A DNA stretch of 64,000 bases from Novosphingobium sp. (GTDB taxonomy: Bacteria > Pseudomonadota > Alphaproteobacteria > Sphingomonadales > Sphingomonadaceae). Of the stretch, positions 1-8,454 are shown piece after piece; the stretch's first letter is position 1, and each line of letters opens with the position of its first letter. The stretch covers positions 372,001-436,000 of the forward strand of contig NZ_JAPZQX010000002.1 in the NCBI RefSeq assembly GCF_027531025.1, given 5' to 3'. The notes beneath the pieces are model-generated. The model did no database searches, was not told where the DNA came from, and saw only the letters and a list, made by a program, of their open reading frames with translations. Both the position numbers and the translations under genes were made by a program.

Positions 1-315
1 AATGCGGAAGCGGCCAAGGCCCTGAATGAAATCCTGAAGTTCCAGATCAAGCTGGGCTTCAACGGTTGCTGGGGCAGCCCGGACAAGGCCCGCTGCGAAG
101 GGATCGGGGTCAGCCTTGGCGCCGTCATGCACAGCAGCGCGATTGGCGGGGGTAGCCATGACCATGTCTTCAAGGGCGATCTGAACCAGACCGAATTCAG
201 GCGCTGGGGCGTCCGCTTTCGGCTGACCGGCGACAAGCTGCGCCTGTGGCGGATGCAGCTGGTCGTGCTGGAAGGCGCGCGGACCGGGACGTTCAACCTG
301 ACCGAGGAGTTCTGA
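1..315 (+). CDS. Hypothetical protein, 3' part (gene runs off the left edge)
   Basis: The first forward frame is open from base 1 to a TGA at 313-315, giving the last 104 residues of a protein whose start lies outside the window. The visible part has a Cys-containing segment near its start (GFNGCWGSPDKARC) and ends in a strand-rich stretch (VRFRLTGDKLRLWRMQLVVLE). I do not recognise the family. The next gene starts one base after the stop, so the two probably share a transcript. It is not the transhydrogenase pntA1 subunit that might be expected upstream of pntA2. Confidence 0.7.
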   Translation, partial: NAEAAKALNEILKFQIKLGFNGCWGSPDKARCEGIGVSLGAVMHSSAIGGGSHDHVFKGDLNQTEFRRWGVRFRLTGDKLRLWRMQLVVLEGARTGTFNLTEEF

Positions 316-316
316 G

Positions 317-1138
317 GTGAGCCCGAACTCCCGTGCGGTGCGCAAGGCGATGCGGTGGGCTGGCGGCGGGCATGTTGCCCTTGCGCTCTTCGGGGCCTCT
401 GCGGCCCTCGCCGAACAGCGCCCCGGCGATTTGTCGATGCATCCGGTCTGGGTGGCCATGGCCCCCAACAAGACCGACGAAACGGTCGTGCTGCAGAGCC
501 GGTCCTACATCTCGTTGTTCAAGGTGCGCCCGAAAGAGGCCTATGCCGCGCTCGATCCGGGGATGACAAAGCCGAAGAAGGTGCTGCTGCCCGCCGGCAC
601 CCAGCTGATGCGGGCGCCGGGGCCACAGTTCATCGCCTGCGAGATCGTGCGCAAGCCCGGCAACGAGCGGCTGACCTGCCTGCGCGATGACAACACCGAT
701 GGCGTCTTTGACACTGTCACCCGCATCCCGGCCCACGGCAATTACTTCATCTTCCCGATCCAGGCCTGGCCCTGGCCGTTCAAGTACGAGCCGCTGCACC
801 AGCCCGTGCGCTATCGCGAGCTTGATGAAGCGGCCGAGTTTCGCCCGGTCGAGTTCATCCTGCGCTATTCGCACCTGGGCGACTGGGGCCTGATCGACTT
901 CTGTTTCGAACCGTTCCGCCGCAAGGAAAGCTGGGGATTCCCGCACCTGGTCGATGCCTGCCTGGTATCGACCCTGCGGCCCAAATATGCCGAGCTGCCA
1001 AAATCGCTCGCCATGCACGGTTTCAGGGTTTCCGCATTGTCGTTCGATCCGCTATCCAGGGCGATGACGGTTAGGGTTCAGCGGCGACCCGAAGAGTACC
1101 AGGTGACCTTCGGCTTCACCGACGAGAAGGCAGAATAA
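317..1138 (+). CDS. Hypothetical exported protein
   Basis: A 273-residue protein from a GTG at 317; an in-frame ATG at 350 is a shorter alternative. The N-terminus carries a signal-peptide-like segment (hydrophobic VALALFGASAALA followed by EQRP), so export is likely. The mature part has a DDNTDGVFDTVTR stretch that resembles a calcium-loop-like Asp/Asn-rich turn, and a WPWPF segment. No family was recognised. It lies one base after the preceding gene and 16 bases before pntA2, so it is probably co-transcribed with both. Function is unknown; I can only say that it is probably a periplasmic or envelope protein. Confidence 0.75.
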   Translation: MSPNSRAVRKAMRWAGGGHVALALFGASAALAEQRPGDLSMHPVWVAMAPNKTDETVVLQSRSYISLFKVRPKEAYAALDPGMTKPKKVLLPAGTQLMRAPGPQFIACEIVRKPGNERLTCLRDDNTDGVFDTVTRIPAHGNYFIFPIQAWPWPFKYEPLHQPVRYRELDEAAEFRPVEFILRYSHLGDWGLIDFCFEPFRRKESWGFPHLVDACLVSTLRPKYAELPKSLAMHGFRVSALSFDPLSRAMTVRVQRRPEEYQVTFGFTDEKAE

Positions 1139-1154
1139 GGGGCAGACTGAGCAA

Positions 1155-1439
1155 ATGGACTTCATCTCGATCCTCTCGATCTTCGTCATGGCCTGCTTCG
1201 TGGGCTATTACGTGGTGTGGTCGGTAACCCCGGCGTTGCACACGCCGCTGATGGCGGTGACCAACGCGATTTCCTCGGTGATCGTGGTCGGCGCGCTGAT
1301 CGCTTCGGCGGCAGCGGGTAGCCCGGTGGCCAAGTGGCTCGGCCTGCTCGCGGTGGTGCTGGCCAGCGTCAACATCTTCGGCGGCTTTGCCGTGACCGAG
1401 CGCATGCTGGCGATGTACAAGAAGAAGGAGAAGAAGTGA
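1155..1439 (+). CDS. pntAB: NAD(P) transhydrogenase subunit alpha part 2 (membrane domain II fragment)
   Basis: This 94-residue membrane protein is the small second alpha subunit of the three-polypeptide proton-translocating transhydrogenase, which uses the proton gradient to drive hydride transfer from NADH to NADP+. It has three to four hydrophobic helices, including the family-typical stretch HTPLMAVTNAISS, and ends in a Lys-rich tail. It overlaps pntB by one base (TGATG), so the two are translationally coupled. The NAD-binding subunit PntA1 is not in the window; the two genes immediately upstream are unrelated hypotheticals. Confidence 0.95.
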   Translation: MDFISILSIFVMACFVGYYVVWSVTPALHTPLMAVTNAISSVIVVGALIASAAAGSPVAKWLGLLAVVLASVNIFGGFAVTERMLAMYKKKEKK

Positions 1440-2878
1440 TGGACTTCACGCTCCTTTCCGCTGCTGCCAGCGGTCTTGCCGCCAGCCCCTGGGTGGCGCT
1501 GGCCTATCTCGTTTCGGGCGTGCTGTTCATCCTGGCGCTGCGCGGGCTGTCCAGCCCCAGCACCAGCCGTGCGGGCAACCGCTATGGCATGATCGGGATG
1601 ACCATTGCGGTCGTCACCACGCTGGTCACGCATGACATTGCCAGCCTGCCGGAAATCCTTGGTGCGCTGGCGCTGGGCGGGGTGATCGGCTTCGTCATCG
1701 CCCGCAAGATCGCCATGACCGACATGCCGCAGCTGGTTGCGGCGTTCCACTCGTTGGTCGGCCTTGCCGCCGTGCTGGTCGGCTGGGCGGCCTATCTCAA
1801 CCCGGAGGCCTTCGGGATTGTCGGGCCGGATGGCGCGATCCATGCCGTTTCGCGGCTCGAACTGGGCCTGGGTATTGCCATTGGGGCGATCACCTTCTCC
1901 GGTTCGGTCATCGCCTTCCTCAAGCTCGCCGGCAAGATGAGCGGCGCGCCGATCCTGCTGCCCGCGCGGCACGTGATCAACCTGGGGACCCTGCTGGCGA
2001 TCCTGGGCCTGACCGGCTTCTTCATGACCGACCAGAGCCTGTGGGTGATCGTGACGATCACCGCGCTGTCGTTCCTGATCGGCTTCCTGCTGATCATCCC
2101 GATCGGCGGGGCGGACATGCCGGTCGTGGTCTCGATGCTCAATTCCTATTCGGGCTGGGCCGCGGCGGCGATGGGCTTCACCCTGTCCAACACCGCGATG
2201 ATCATTACCGGGGCGCTGGTCGGCTCGTCGGGCGCGATCCTGTCCTACATCATGTGCAAGGCGATGAACCGCGGCTTCCTCAGCGTGATTGCCGGTGGTT
2301 TCGGGGCCGAGGCCAGCGCGGGCGGCGGCGAGATGCGCGAACAGCGCCCGTGGAAGCGCGGCAGCGCCGAAGACGCGGCCTATATGCTGAGCGAGGCCGA
2401 GAAGGTCATCATCATCCCGGGCTATGGCATGGCCGTCTCGCAGGCCCAGCACGCGCTGCGCGAAATGGCTGACCTGCTGAAAGCCAAGGGTGTCGAGGTG
2501 AAGTACGCAATCCACCCGGTCGCGGGCCGCATGCCCGGGCACATGAACGTGCTGCTGGCCGAAGCCAATGTCCCCTATGACGAGGTGTTCGAGCTGGAAG
2601 ACATCAACAGCGAGTTCGCCACAGCTGACGTGGCCTTCATCATCGGCGCCAACGACGTGGTCAATCCGGCGGCCAAGACCGACAAGTCCAGCCCGATCTA
2701 TGGGATGCCGGTGTTCGATGTCGACAAGGCCAAGCAGGTCTTCTTCATCAAGCGCTCGATGGGCGGGGTGGGCTATGCCGGGGTCGACAACGACGTGTTC
2801 TACATGGACCAGACCCTGATGCTGCTGGCCGATGCCAAGAAGATGGTTGAGGACATCAACAAGGGGCTGGCGCACTAA
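1439..2878 (+). CDS. pntB: NAD(P) transhydrogenase subunit beta
   Basis: A 479-residue protein that forms the rest of the transmembrane proton channel (roughly residues 1-290, many hydrophobic helices) and the soluble NADP(H)-binding domain III. Domain III shows the expected IIPGYGMAVSQAQ Rossmann-type turn, the RMPGHMNVLLAEA segment and the GANDVVNPAAK loop that holds NADP. The frame stays open upstream to 1334, but the ATG at 1439, overlapping the pntA2 stop, gives the usual family N-terminus, so I chose it. Length matches the family. A REP-like repeat follows its stop. Confidence 0.96.
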   Translation: MDFTLLSAAASGLAASPWVALAYLVSGVLFILALRGLSSPSTSRAGNRYGMIGMTIAVVTTLVTHDIASLPEILGALALGGVIGFVIARKIAMTDMPQLVAAFHSLVGLAAVLVGWAAYLNPEAFGIVGPDGAIHAVSRLELGLGIAIGAITFSGSVIAFLKLAGKMSGAPILLPARHVINLGTLLAILGLTGFFMTDQSLWVIVTITALSFLIGFLLIIPIGGADMPVVVSMLNSYSGWAAAAMGFTLSNTAMIITGALVGSSGAILSYIMCKAMNRGFLSVIAGGFGAEASAGGGEMREQRPWKRGSAEDAAYMLSEAEKVIIIPGYGMAVSQAQHALREMADLLKAKGVEVKYAIHPVAGRMPGHMNVLLAEANVPYDEVFELEDINSEFATADVAFIIGANDVVNPAAKTDKSSPIYGMPVFDVDKAKQVFFIKRSMGGVGYAGVDNDVFYMDQTLMLLADAKKMVEDINKGLAH

Positions 2879-2900
2879 TAGCCAATCGCTCCCAAGACCC

Positions 2901-2997
2901 GTTCGCCCTGAGCTTGTCGAAGGGCCATCCCTGGTCTTGGGGCCTGGTGCATATCGCAAGGGAAAGAACGGTGCTTCGACAAGCTCAGCACGAACGG
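2901..2997. repeat. REP-like inverted repeat pair (GAGCTTGTCGAAG family)
   Basis: Two inverted copies of one repeat face each other: 2901-2926 on the plus strand and 2971-2997 on the minus strand. They share CCGTTCG and CTGAGCTTGTCGAAG. About 45 bases lie between them. Short repeats with this core are, from general knowledge, scattered through sphingomonad and other alphaproteobacterial genomes. The pair sits directly behind pntB and the second copy overlaps the likely start of the next gene. Confidence 0.8.
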
Positions 2998-3309
2998 ATT
3001 TTGCTTGGTGGTCTGATAATAGCTTTGGTCGCCGCCTGCTCGCCCTCCAAGCTGGCCTATGGCCAGGTCAAGAGCGCGATGATGGATGCCGGGCTGTCCG
3101 AAGCCAATTCGGCCTGCATGGCCGAGCGGATGACCGACCGGCTGACCCTGTCGCAGCTCAACAAGCTCAAGCAGTTAAAGGGTGAGAAGCGGGGCCTGAT
3201 GGACTACGTGGCCGCCGTGCGCCGGGTTGGCGATACCGAGGCGATCGAGGTGACGGCCACGTCTGCCGCGCTTTGTGCCAGCGGGCTGGCGCGGGAAAAG
3301 CGGTATTGA
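2971..3309 (+). CDS. Small putative lipoprotein
   Basis: From a GTG at 2971 this encodes 112 residues: a short basic N-terminus, a hydrophobic LLGGLIIALVAAC and a lipobox-like LVAAC, so it is probably an outer- or inner-membrane lipoprotein. The mature part is helical, rich in Lys and Met, and holds two further Cys. The start is uncertain: GTG 2971 has a purine-rich AGGGAAAG before it, TTG 3001 begins right at the hydrophobic core, and TTG 2914 and GTG 2947 are also in frame. Choosing 2971 means the first nine or so codons are REP-repeat DNA. No known family was recognised. Confidence 0.6.
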   Translation: MLRQAQHERILLGGLIIALVAACSPSKLAYGQVKSAMMDAGLSEANSACMAERMTDRLTLSQLNKLKQLKGEKRGLMDYVAAVRRVGDTEAIEVTATSAALCASGLAREKRY

Positions 3310-3360
3310 TCCTGCCGGCCGCGGATTGACTTGGCGAAAAGTCAGGTCACACTCCGCGCC

Positions 3361-4569
3361 ATGAGGATGCCAACAATGCTGATCGCAGCGGCCACGGCGC
3401 TTGCCCTGGTTGCCCCTGCCTATGCCAAGGTGATCCAGGTCGCCCCGGGCGAAAATGCCCAGACGCGGCTGCAAGAGGCGCTGATCCTGGCCGAGCCGGG
3501 CGACGTGGTCGAACTGGGGGCAGGGCGCTTCGTGCTGACCGATGGCCTGTCGCTCGACGTCAAGGGCGTGACGCTGCGCGGCGCGGGCATGGAGGCGACC
3601 GTGCTCGACTTCACCGGCCAGAAGGGCTCGGGCGAGGGGCTGCTGGTCACGTCCGACGAGGTCACCCTGCGCGATTTCGCGGTCGAGAACACCAAGGGCG
3701 ACGGGATCAAGAGCAAAGGTGCGGACAACATCGTCTATTACCGCGTCCGCGTGACCTGGACCGGCGGGGCCAAGACCACCAATGGCGCCTATGGCATCTA
3801 CCCGGTCGAAAGCACCGGGGTGCTGATCGATGGCTGCAAGGTTTCGGGCGCATCCGACGCCGGGATCTATGTCGGCCAGTCGAAGGATATCACGGTCCGC
3901 TATTCGCTGGCCGAATTCAACGTGGCCGGGATCGAGATCGAGAACAGCCGCAATGCCATCGTCCATGGCAATCTGGCGACCCGCAACACCGGCGGGATTC
4001 TGGTGTTCGATCTACCCAACCTGCCTGTGATGGGCGGGGGCAACACCGTGGTCGAGAACAACCTGGTGATCGATAACGATACGCCGAACTTTGCGCCCAA
4101 AGGCAATATCGTGGCGGGCGTGCCGCGTGGCACCGGGGTAATGGTCATGGCCAACGAGACCGTGGTGGTGCGCGGCAATACCCTGGCCAACAATCCCACC
4201 GCCCAGATCATGGTGCTGGCCTATCCCAACGCCTTCGACGATCAGCGGTACAATCCCTATCCGCGCCGGATCGTGATCGGAGCGAACACCATCATCGGCG
4301 GGGGCTACGATCCGCAATTGCCCGGCGGGGATCAGCTGAAGGCGGCATTCGGCGGTGCCCTGCCGCCACTGCTGTGGGATGGGCTGGGCGGGACCGGCGC
4401 GATCGTGGCGGGCCAGAAGATCGCCGGCCTGTCGCTCAATCTCCCGGCCCAGGGGGTCAGCCCGGATCAGGCCCGGCCCGCGCCGTTCGAACTGGCCCCG
4501 GCCGCCATCCTGCCGATAGCTGACGGGGTGGGCGCGCCCGCCGCACTGGAAGCCCGGATCGCGCGGTGA
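3361..4569 (+). CDS. Parallel beta-helix repeat protein (TIGR03805-like)
   Basis: A 402-residue exported protein. It has a cleavable signal peptide (MLIAAATALALVAPAYA) and then a run of right-handed beta-helix repeats recognisable by recurrent GI, N and V spacing, as in VLIDGCKVSGASDAGIYVG and AGIEIENSRNAIVHGNLA. Such folds usually bind or cleave polysaccharides, but no lyase active site could be assigned. I chose the ATG at 3361 because it opens the signal peptide; the frame extends back to a TTG at 3331. It overlaps the downstream cytochrome by four bases. Members of this family are commonly found beside the cytochrome family encoded next. Confidence 0.85.
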   Translation: MRMPTMLIAAATALALVAPAYAKVIQVAPGENAQTRLQEALILAEPGDVVELGAGRFVLTDGLSLDVKGVTLRGAGMEATVLDFTGQKGSGEGLLVTSDEVTLRDFAVENTKGDGIKSKGADNIVYYRVRVTWTGGAKTTNGAYGIYPVESTGVLIDGCKVSGASDAGIYVGQSKDITVRYSLAEFNVAGIEIENSRNAIVHGNLATRNTGGILVFDLPNLPVMGGGNTVVENNLVIDNDTPNFAPKGNIVAGVPRGTGVMVMANETVVVRGNTLANNPTAQIMVLAYPNAFDDQRYNPYPRRIVIGANTIIGGGYDPQLPGGDQLKAAFGGALPPLLWDGLGGTGAIVAGQKIAGLSLNLPAQGVSPDQARPAPFELAPAAILPIADGVGAPAALEARIAR

Positions 4570-5555
4570 GGTTGTTGCTGGGGGCAGCACTGCTGGCGGG
4601 AGCAGCGGTCGCGGTCGCTACGCCGCAGCGCCAATCGGTCAACGATACGGCCATTACGGCGGCGGGTTTTCCTGCCACGCTGGGCGAGTACCGCTTCTTC
4701 GCCGATGGCGCGGCGCAGCGTCCGGCTGCTGGCGTGACTCCCTATCGCGTCCAGACCCCGCTGTGGTCGGATGGCGCGGACAAGCTGCGGTTCGTCTATC
4801 TGCCGGCCGGGACCCAGGCCAAGGCGCAAGGCGAAGGTCTGCTCGACCTGCCGGTCGGCGCTGCCCTCATCAAGACCTTCAAGCTGGAAGGCCGCCTGAT
4901 CGAGACCCGCGTGCTGCTGCACCGCGCCGATGGCTGGGTGGCGCTGCCCTATCAGTGGAATCGCGAACAGACCGAGGCGCGACTGGTGCTGGGCGGGGCA
5001 CGGCTTGACCTGACGACCCCGCAGGGCGCGCGGATATCCTATGCCGTGCCCAACAAGAACCAGTGCAAGGAATGCCACCAGCAGAAGGATGCCGTGGTGC
5101 CGCTTGGCCCCAAGGCCCGCAATCTGGCGGCCGGGTGGCTGGTCAGCTGGCACAAGGCCGGCAAGCTCGATCAGGTGCCGGCCGTGGCCGCGCGCGTGCC
5201 GCTTTGGGAAGAGCGGGCGAAACTGCCAGCTGCTCCGGTCGCCCGGGGCTGGCTTGATGCCAATTGCGCCCATTGCCACAATCCGGCGGGATCGGCCTCG
5301 AATTCGGGGCTGGACCTGCGCTGGGAGCAGGGTGACCCGGTCAAAGTGGGGATCATGAAGCGGCCGGTCGCGGCCGGGCGTGGTTCGGGCGGGCTGGAAT
5401 ATGACGTGCTGCCGGGCCACCCGGACAAGTCGATCATGATCTATCGCATGGGCAGCCTTGAGGGCGGGATTTCGATGCCCGAACTGGGGCGCTCGACGGT
5501 CGATCCCGCTGGGCAGGCCGCCGTGGCGCGCTGGATCGGGGAGATGAAGCAATGA
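4566..5555 (+). CDS. Two-haem c-type cytochrome family protein (SO2930/HNE_0200-like)
   Basis: A 329-residue exported protein from a GTG that overlaps the preceding stop (GTGA). It has an N-terminal hydrophobic signal segment and two covalent haem attachment motifs, CKECH at residues 167-171 and CAHCH at 234-238. The N-terminal half contains TPLWSDGADKLRFVYLPAG, typical of the TIGR03806 family, which has been named only by gene locus. The likely role is periplasmic electron transfer, substrate unknown. Its coupling to the beta-helix protein before it and the hydrolase after it suggests one functional unit. Confidence 0.87.
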   Translation: MRLLLGAALLAGAAVAVATPQRQSVNDTAITAAGFPATLGEYRFFADGAAQRPAAGVTPYRVQTPLWSDGADKLRFVYLPAGTQAKAQGEGLLDLPVGAALIKTFKLEGRLIETRVLLHRADGWVALPYQWNREQTEARLVLGGARLDLTTPQGARISYAVPNKNQCKECHQQKDAVVPLGPKARNLAAGWLVSWHKAGKLDQVPAVAARVPLWEERAKLPAAPVARGWLDANCAHCHNPAGSASNSGLDLRWEQGDPVKVGIMKRPVAAGRGSGGLEYDVLPGHPDKSIMIYRMGSLEGGISMPELGRSTVDPAGQAAVARWIGEMKQ

Positions 5556-6511
5556 AACGTCTTGGCAAGTGGCTGGCTGTGATCCTCCTGGTCTTGGTGG
5601 GCGCGTTCCTGCTGCTGCGAACGCCCGATACCGATCCGGCGGCGATGCGGGCCAAGTATGGCGCACCGCCCTCGCAATTCGTCGACCTGGGCGGTGGGCT
5701 GACCGTGCATCTGCGGGATGAAGGACCCAAGAACGATCGGGGCGACGCGCCGGTGCTGGTCCTGCTGCACGGCTCCAACGCCGATCTCCATACCTGGGAT
5801 GCCTGGGCGCGGGCCTTGTCGGGCCAGTTCCGCGTGATCCGCTATGACCAGATCGGCCATGGCCTGACCGGGCCCAACCCGGCTGGGGGCCATTCGCAGG
5901 ATGCCATGGTGGCCGTGCTGGAGCGGCTGCGGATCAAGCTGGGGCTGGACCGCTTTGCCCTGGCCGGGAACTCGATGGGGGGCGGCCTCGCCGCGCGCTA
6001 TGCCAGTGCCTATCCACAGCAGGTTTCGGCGCTGATCCTGGTCGATGCAGCGGGGGCGCCGCGCAAGGCCGGGGGCGGGCGCGGCAATATCGGTTTCACC
6101 CTGGCGGCCACGCCGGGGATCAACGCCCTGGCCCGCTCGATCACCCCGCGCAGCCTGGTGGAGCGCAGCCTCAGCCAGTCGGTCAGCAACCAGGCCGTGG
6201 TCACTCCGGCGGCGGTTGACCGCTATTGGGAACTGCTGCGCTATCCCGGCAACCGCGCCGCGACGCTGGAGCGGTTCACCAGCCAGCGCCGCGCCTTTAC
6301 CCCCGCCGAACTCGCGCGGATCACCGCGCCCACCCTGATCATCTGGGGGGAGGAGGACCGGCTCATCCCGGTCAGTGACACGCGGTTCTTTGCCGATGGC
6401 ATCAAGAATGCGCGGGTGAAGGTCTATACCGGCATAGGTCACCTGCCGCACGAGGAGGCTGCCGCGGAAACGGCCAATGAAGTCCGCGCCTTCCTCAGCC
6501 CACAGGGCTGA
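5552..6511 (+). CDS. Alpha/beta hydrolase, membrane-anchored
   Basis: A 319-residue hydrolase overlapping the cytochrome gene by ATGA. Residues 6-22 form one hydrophobic segment with basic residues before it, so the enzyme is either anchored in the membrane or exported. The catalytic set is visible: oxyanion HGSNAD, nucleophile Ser in GNSMGG, acid Asp in GEEDRLIP, and His in GIGHLPHEE. Substrate cannot be told from the sequence; relatives include esterases and C-C bond hydrolases. As the last gene of a three-gene coupled operon it probably acts with the beta-helix protein and cytochrome in the periplasm. Confidence 0.88.
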   Translation: MKRLGKWLAVILLVLVGAFLLLRTPDTDPAAMRAKYGAPPSQFVDLGGGLTVHLRDEGPKNDRGDAPVLVLLHGSNADLHTWDAWARALSGQFRVIRYDQIGHGLTGPNPAGGHSQDAMVAVLERLRIKLGLDRFALAGNSMGGGLAARYASAYPQQVSALILVDAAGAPRKAGGGRGNIGFTLAATPGINALARSITPRSLVERSLSQSVSNQAVVTPAAVDRYWELLRYPGNRAATLERFTSQRRAFTPAELARITAPTLIIWGEEDRLIPVSDTRFFADGIKNARVKVYTGIGHLPHEEAAAETANEVRAFLSPQG

Positions 6512-6604
6512 CCGGGCCGCGCTGGACCTTGGCGCGCCGCTTGGGTAAGGGCGCAAGCAACAGGGGCAGCCTGGTCCGACAGGGGGCTTCCACGGAGAAA
6601 ATGC

Positions 6605-7300
6605 TTGCGCAAGATCGGTTTGATCGGCGGGATGAGCTGGTACTCGACCCGCACTTACTATGAGCACATCAATCGCCTGGTCCAGGCCCGCCTCGGGCCG
6701 GGATCGAGCGCGTCGATGGTGATCGAAAGCCTCGACTTTGCGCAGCTGTCGCGGCTTTCGAGCGCCGAGGAATGGGCCCGTGCCGCCAAGGTGCTGGCCG
6801 GTGCCGCCAAGCGGCTGGAAAAGGCCGGGGCCACGGCGATCCTGATCGGTGCCAATTCGATGCACAAGGTCTATGCCGAGGTGGCCTCGGCGGTCGACGT
6901 GCCGATCATCCACATCGCCGAATGCGTGGCGGAGCGGATGGCCGGGGCCGGGGTGAAGAAGGCCGCGCTGATCGGCACCCGCAACGTCATGCTGGAAAGC
7001 TTCTATCGCCAGAAGCTGATCGCCCGCGATATCGAACTGCTGCCGCCCGAACTGCCCTTCGTCGAAACGCTGGACCGGATCATTTACGACGAACTGCTGC
7101 TGGGAAAGGTCACCCGCCAGGCCGAGCGCGAACTGAAGACGATCCTGACCAACCTGGAACAGGACGGGGCCGAAGCCGTGGTGCTGGGCTGCACCGAGCT
7201 GGAAATGGTCGTCGATGTCGATGCCAATGTCCTGCCGATCTACGATTGCACCCGCATCCATGCCGAGGCGGCGGTCGACTGGATGCTGGCGGACGCGTGA
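6605..7300 (+). CDS. Aspartate/glutamate racemase family protein with altered first catalytic position
   Basis: A 231-residue cytosolic protein of the Asp/Glu racemase superfamily. The start is a TTG at 6605 with GGAG seven bases upstream, giving [15 protein letters not shown], the standard N-terminus. The second catalytic Cys is present (LGCTELE, Cys196), but the position of the first is Ala83 in IGANSMHK. The YgeA group, by my recollection, also lacks a Cys here and carries Thr. It may therefore racemise an unusual amino acid, act in one direction only, or not be a racemase. It overlaps the following gene by four bases (GTGA). Confidence 0.85.
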   Translation: MRKIGLIGGMSWYSTRTYYEHINRLVQARLGPGSSASMVIESLDFAQLSRLSSAEEWARAAKVLAGAAKRLEKAGATAILIGANSMHKVYAEVASAVDVPIIHIAECVAERMAGAGVKKAALIGTRNVMLESFYRQKLIARDIELLPPELPFVETLDRIIYDELLLGKVTRQAERELKTILTNLEQDGAEAVVLGCTELEMVVDVDANVLPIYDCTRIHAEAAVDWMLADA

Positions 7301-8454
7301 GAGCACCCTACGCCTCTGATCCCGACCGGTCGCGCGGGCGCGAGTTTCCGCTCGAGGCGGCGCTTGCGCGCGGTCCGCGTTCCGCTTTCCAGCGCGACCG
7401 CGATCGGATCGTCCATTCGATCGCCTTCCGCCGGCTGCGCCACAAGACCCAGGTGTTCATCGCCCCCGATGGCGATCATTACCGGGTCCGGCTGACTCAC
7501 AGCCTGGAAGTGGCGCAGATCGGCCGGGTCATCGCCCGCGCGCTTGGCCTGGACGAGGACCTGACCGAGGCGCTGTGCCTGGCCCACGACATCGGCCATC
7601 CGCCGTTCGGCCATGCGGGTGAGGATGCGCTCAACGCCGCGCTGGAGCGCCACGGCGGCTTCGATCACAATGCCCAGGCGCTGCGCACGCTGATGCGGAT
7701 CGAAAGCCCATACTGCGAGCACGATGGCCTGAACCTGTCGTGGGAAGTGCTGGAAGGCATGGCGAAGCACAACGGCCCGGTCGGCATGGTCAACTGGGCG
7801 CTGGCGGAACTGGATGCGGCCTATCCGCTTGACCTCACGAACTGGCCCTCGCTCGAGGCGCAGGTTGCCGCGCTGGCTGACGATATCGCTTATGACAACC
7901 ACGATATCGACGATGGCCTGCGCGCCGGGTTCCTGCAGCTGGACGAGCTGCTGACGCTCGATTTCGTGAACGACCAATGGCGCGCGATCGAACGCAAGTT
8001 TCCCGGCGCGCCGATCGACCGGCGCCTGCGCGAACTGGTCCGCAGCCAGATCGGCTGGATGGTCAACGACCTGATCGCCGAGACGGGCGAGCGGGTGAAG
8101 GGGATGGGCGGCCCGGACGAGGTGCGCGGAGCTGAGCGGGCTACCGCTGCCTTTTCGAGCGAACTGGCGAGGCAGGAACGCACACTGAAGCGGTTCATGT
8201 ACGAAAAGCTCTATCACCACCCCCAGCAGTTGCAGACGGCCGAGCGCGCGCGCGCGGTGACAGCCGAGCTTTATGCTGCCTATGCGCAGGATCCTTCGCT
8301 GATGGCCGATGACTGGGCCGGACGCCTGCCGCCGCATGAGCCGCATTACAGCCGCCACATCGCCGATTACATCGCCGGCATGACCGATCGTTTTGCCATC
8401 GCCGCCCATGCCGCGATCTATGGCCGCACGCCCGAGGGTTTGAGGAATGTCTAA
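7297..8454 (+). CDS. dgt: Deoxyguanosinetriphosphate triphosphohydrolase-like protein (HD domain)
   Basis: A 385-residue protein of the dGTPase-like family, which hydrolyses dNTPs to deoxynucleosides and triphosphate. The metal-binding HD signature is intact: His in [10 protein letters not shown], the His-Asp pair in [16 protein letters not shown], and the later Asp in [10 protein letters not shown]. The N-terminal [22 protein letters not shown] is the usual nucleotide-binding region. The frame runs open far upstream, but a GTG at 7297 overlapping the racemase stop gives the family-typical N-terminus, [15 protein letters not shown]. Its 3' end overlaps the next gene by eight bases. Confidence 0.94.
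   Translation: MRAPYASDPDRSRGREFPLEAALARGPRSAFQRDRDRIVHSIAFRRLRHKTQVFIAPDGDHYRVRLTHSLEVAQIGRVIARALGLDEDLTEALCLAHDIGHPPFGHAGEDALNAALERHGGFDHNAQALRTLMRIESPYCEHDGLNLSWEVLEGMAKHNGPVGMVNWALAELDAAYPLDLTNWPSLEAQVAALADDIAYDNHDIDDGLRAGFLQLDELLTLDFVNDQWRAIERKFPGAPIDRRLRELVRSQIGWMVNDLIAETGERVKGMGGPDEVRGAERATAAFSSELARQERTLKRFMYEKLYHHPQQLQTAERARAVTAELYAAYAQDPSLMADDWAGRLPPHEPHYSRHIADYIAGMTDRFAIAAHAAIYGRTPEGLRNV

Noticed and set aside
5441..7306. A 621-codon open frame antisense to the hydrolase and racemase genes
   Set aside because: It lacks recognisable domains and ribosome-binding site, and its strand opposes two well-supported genes.
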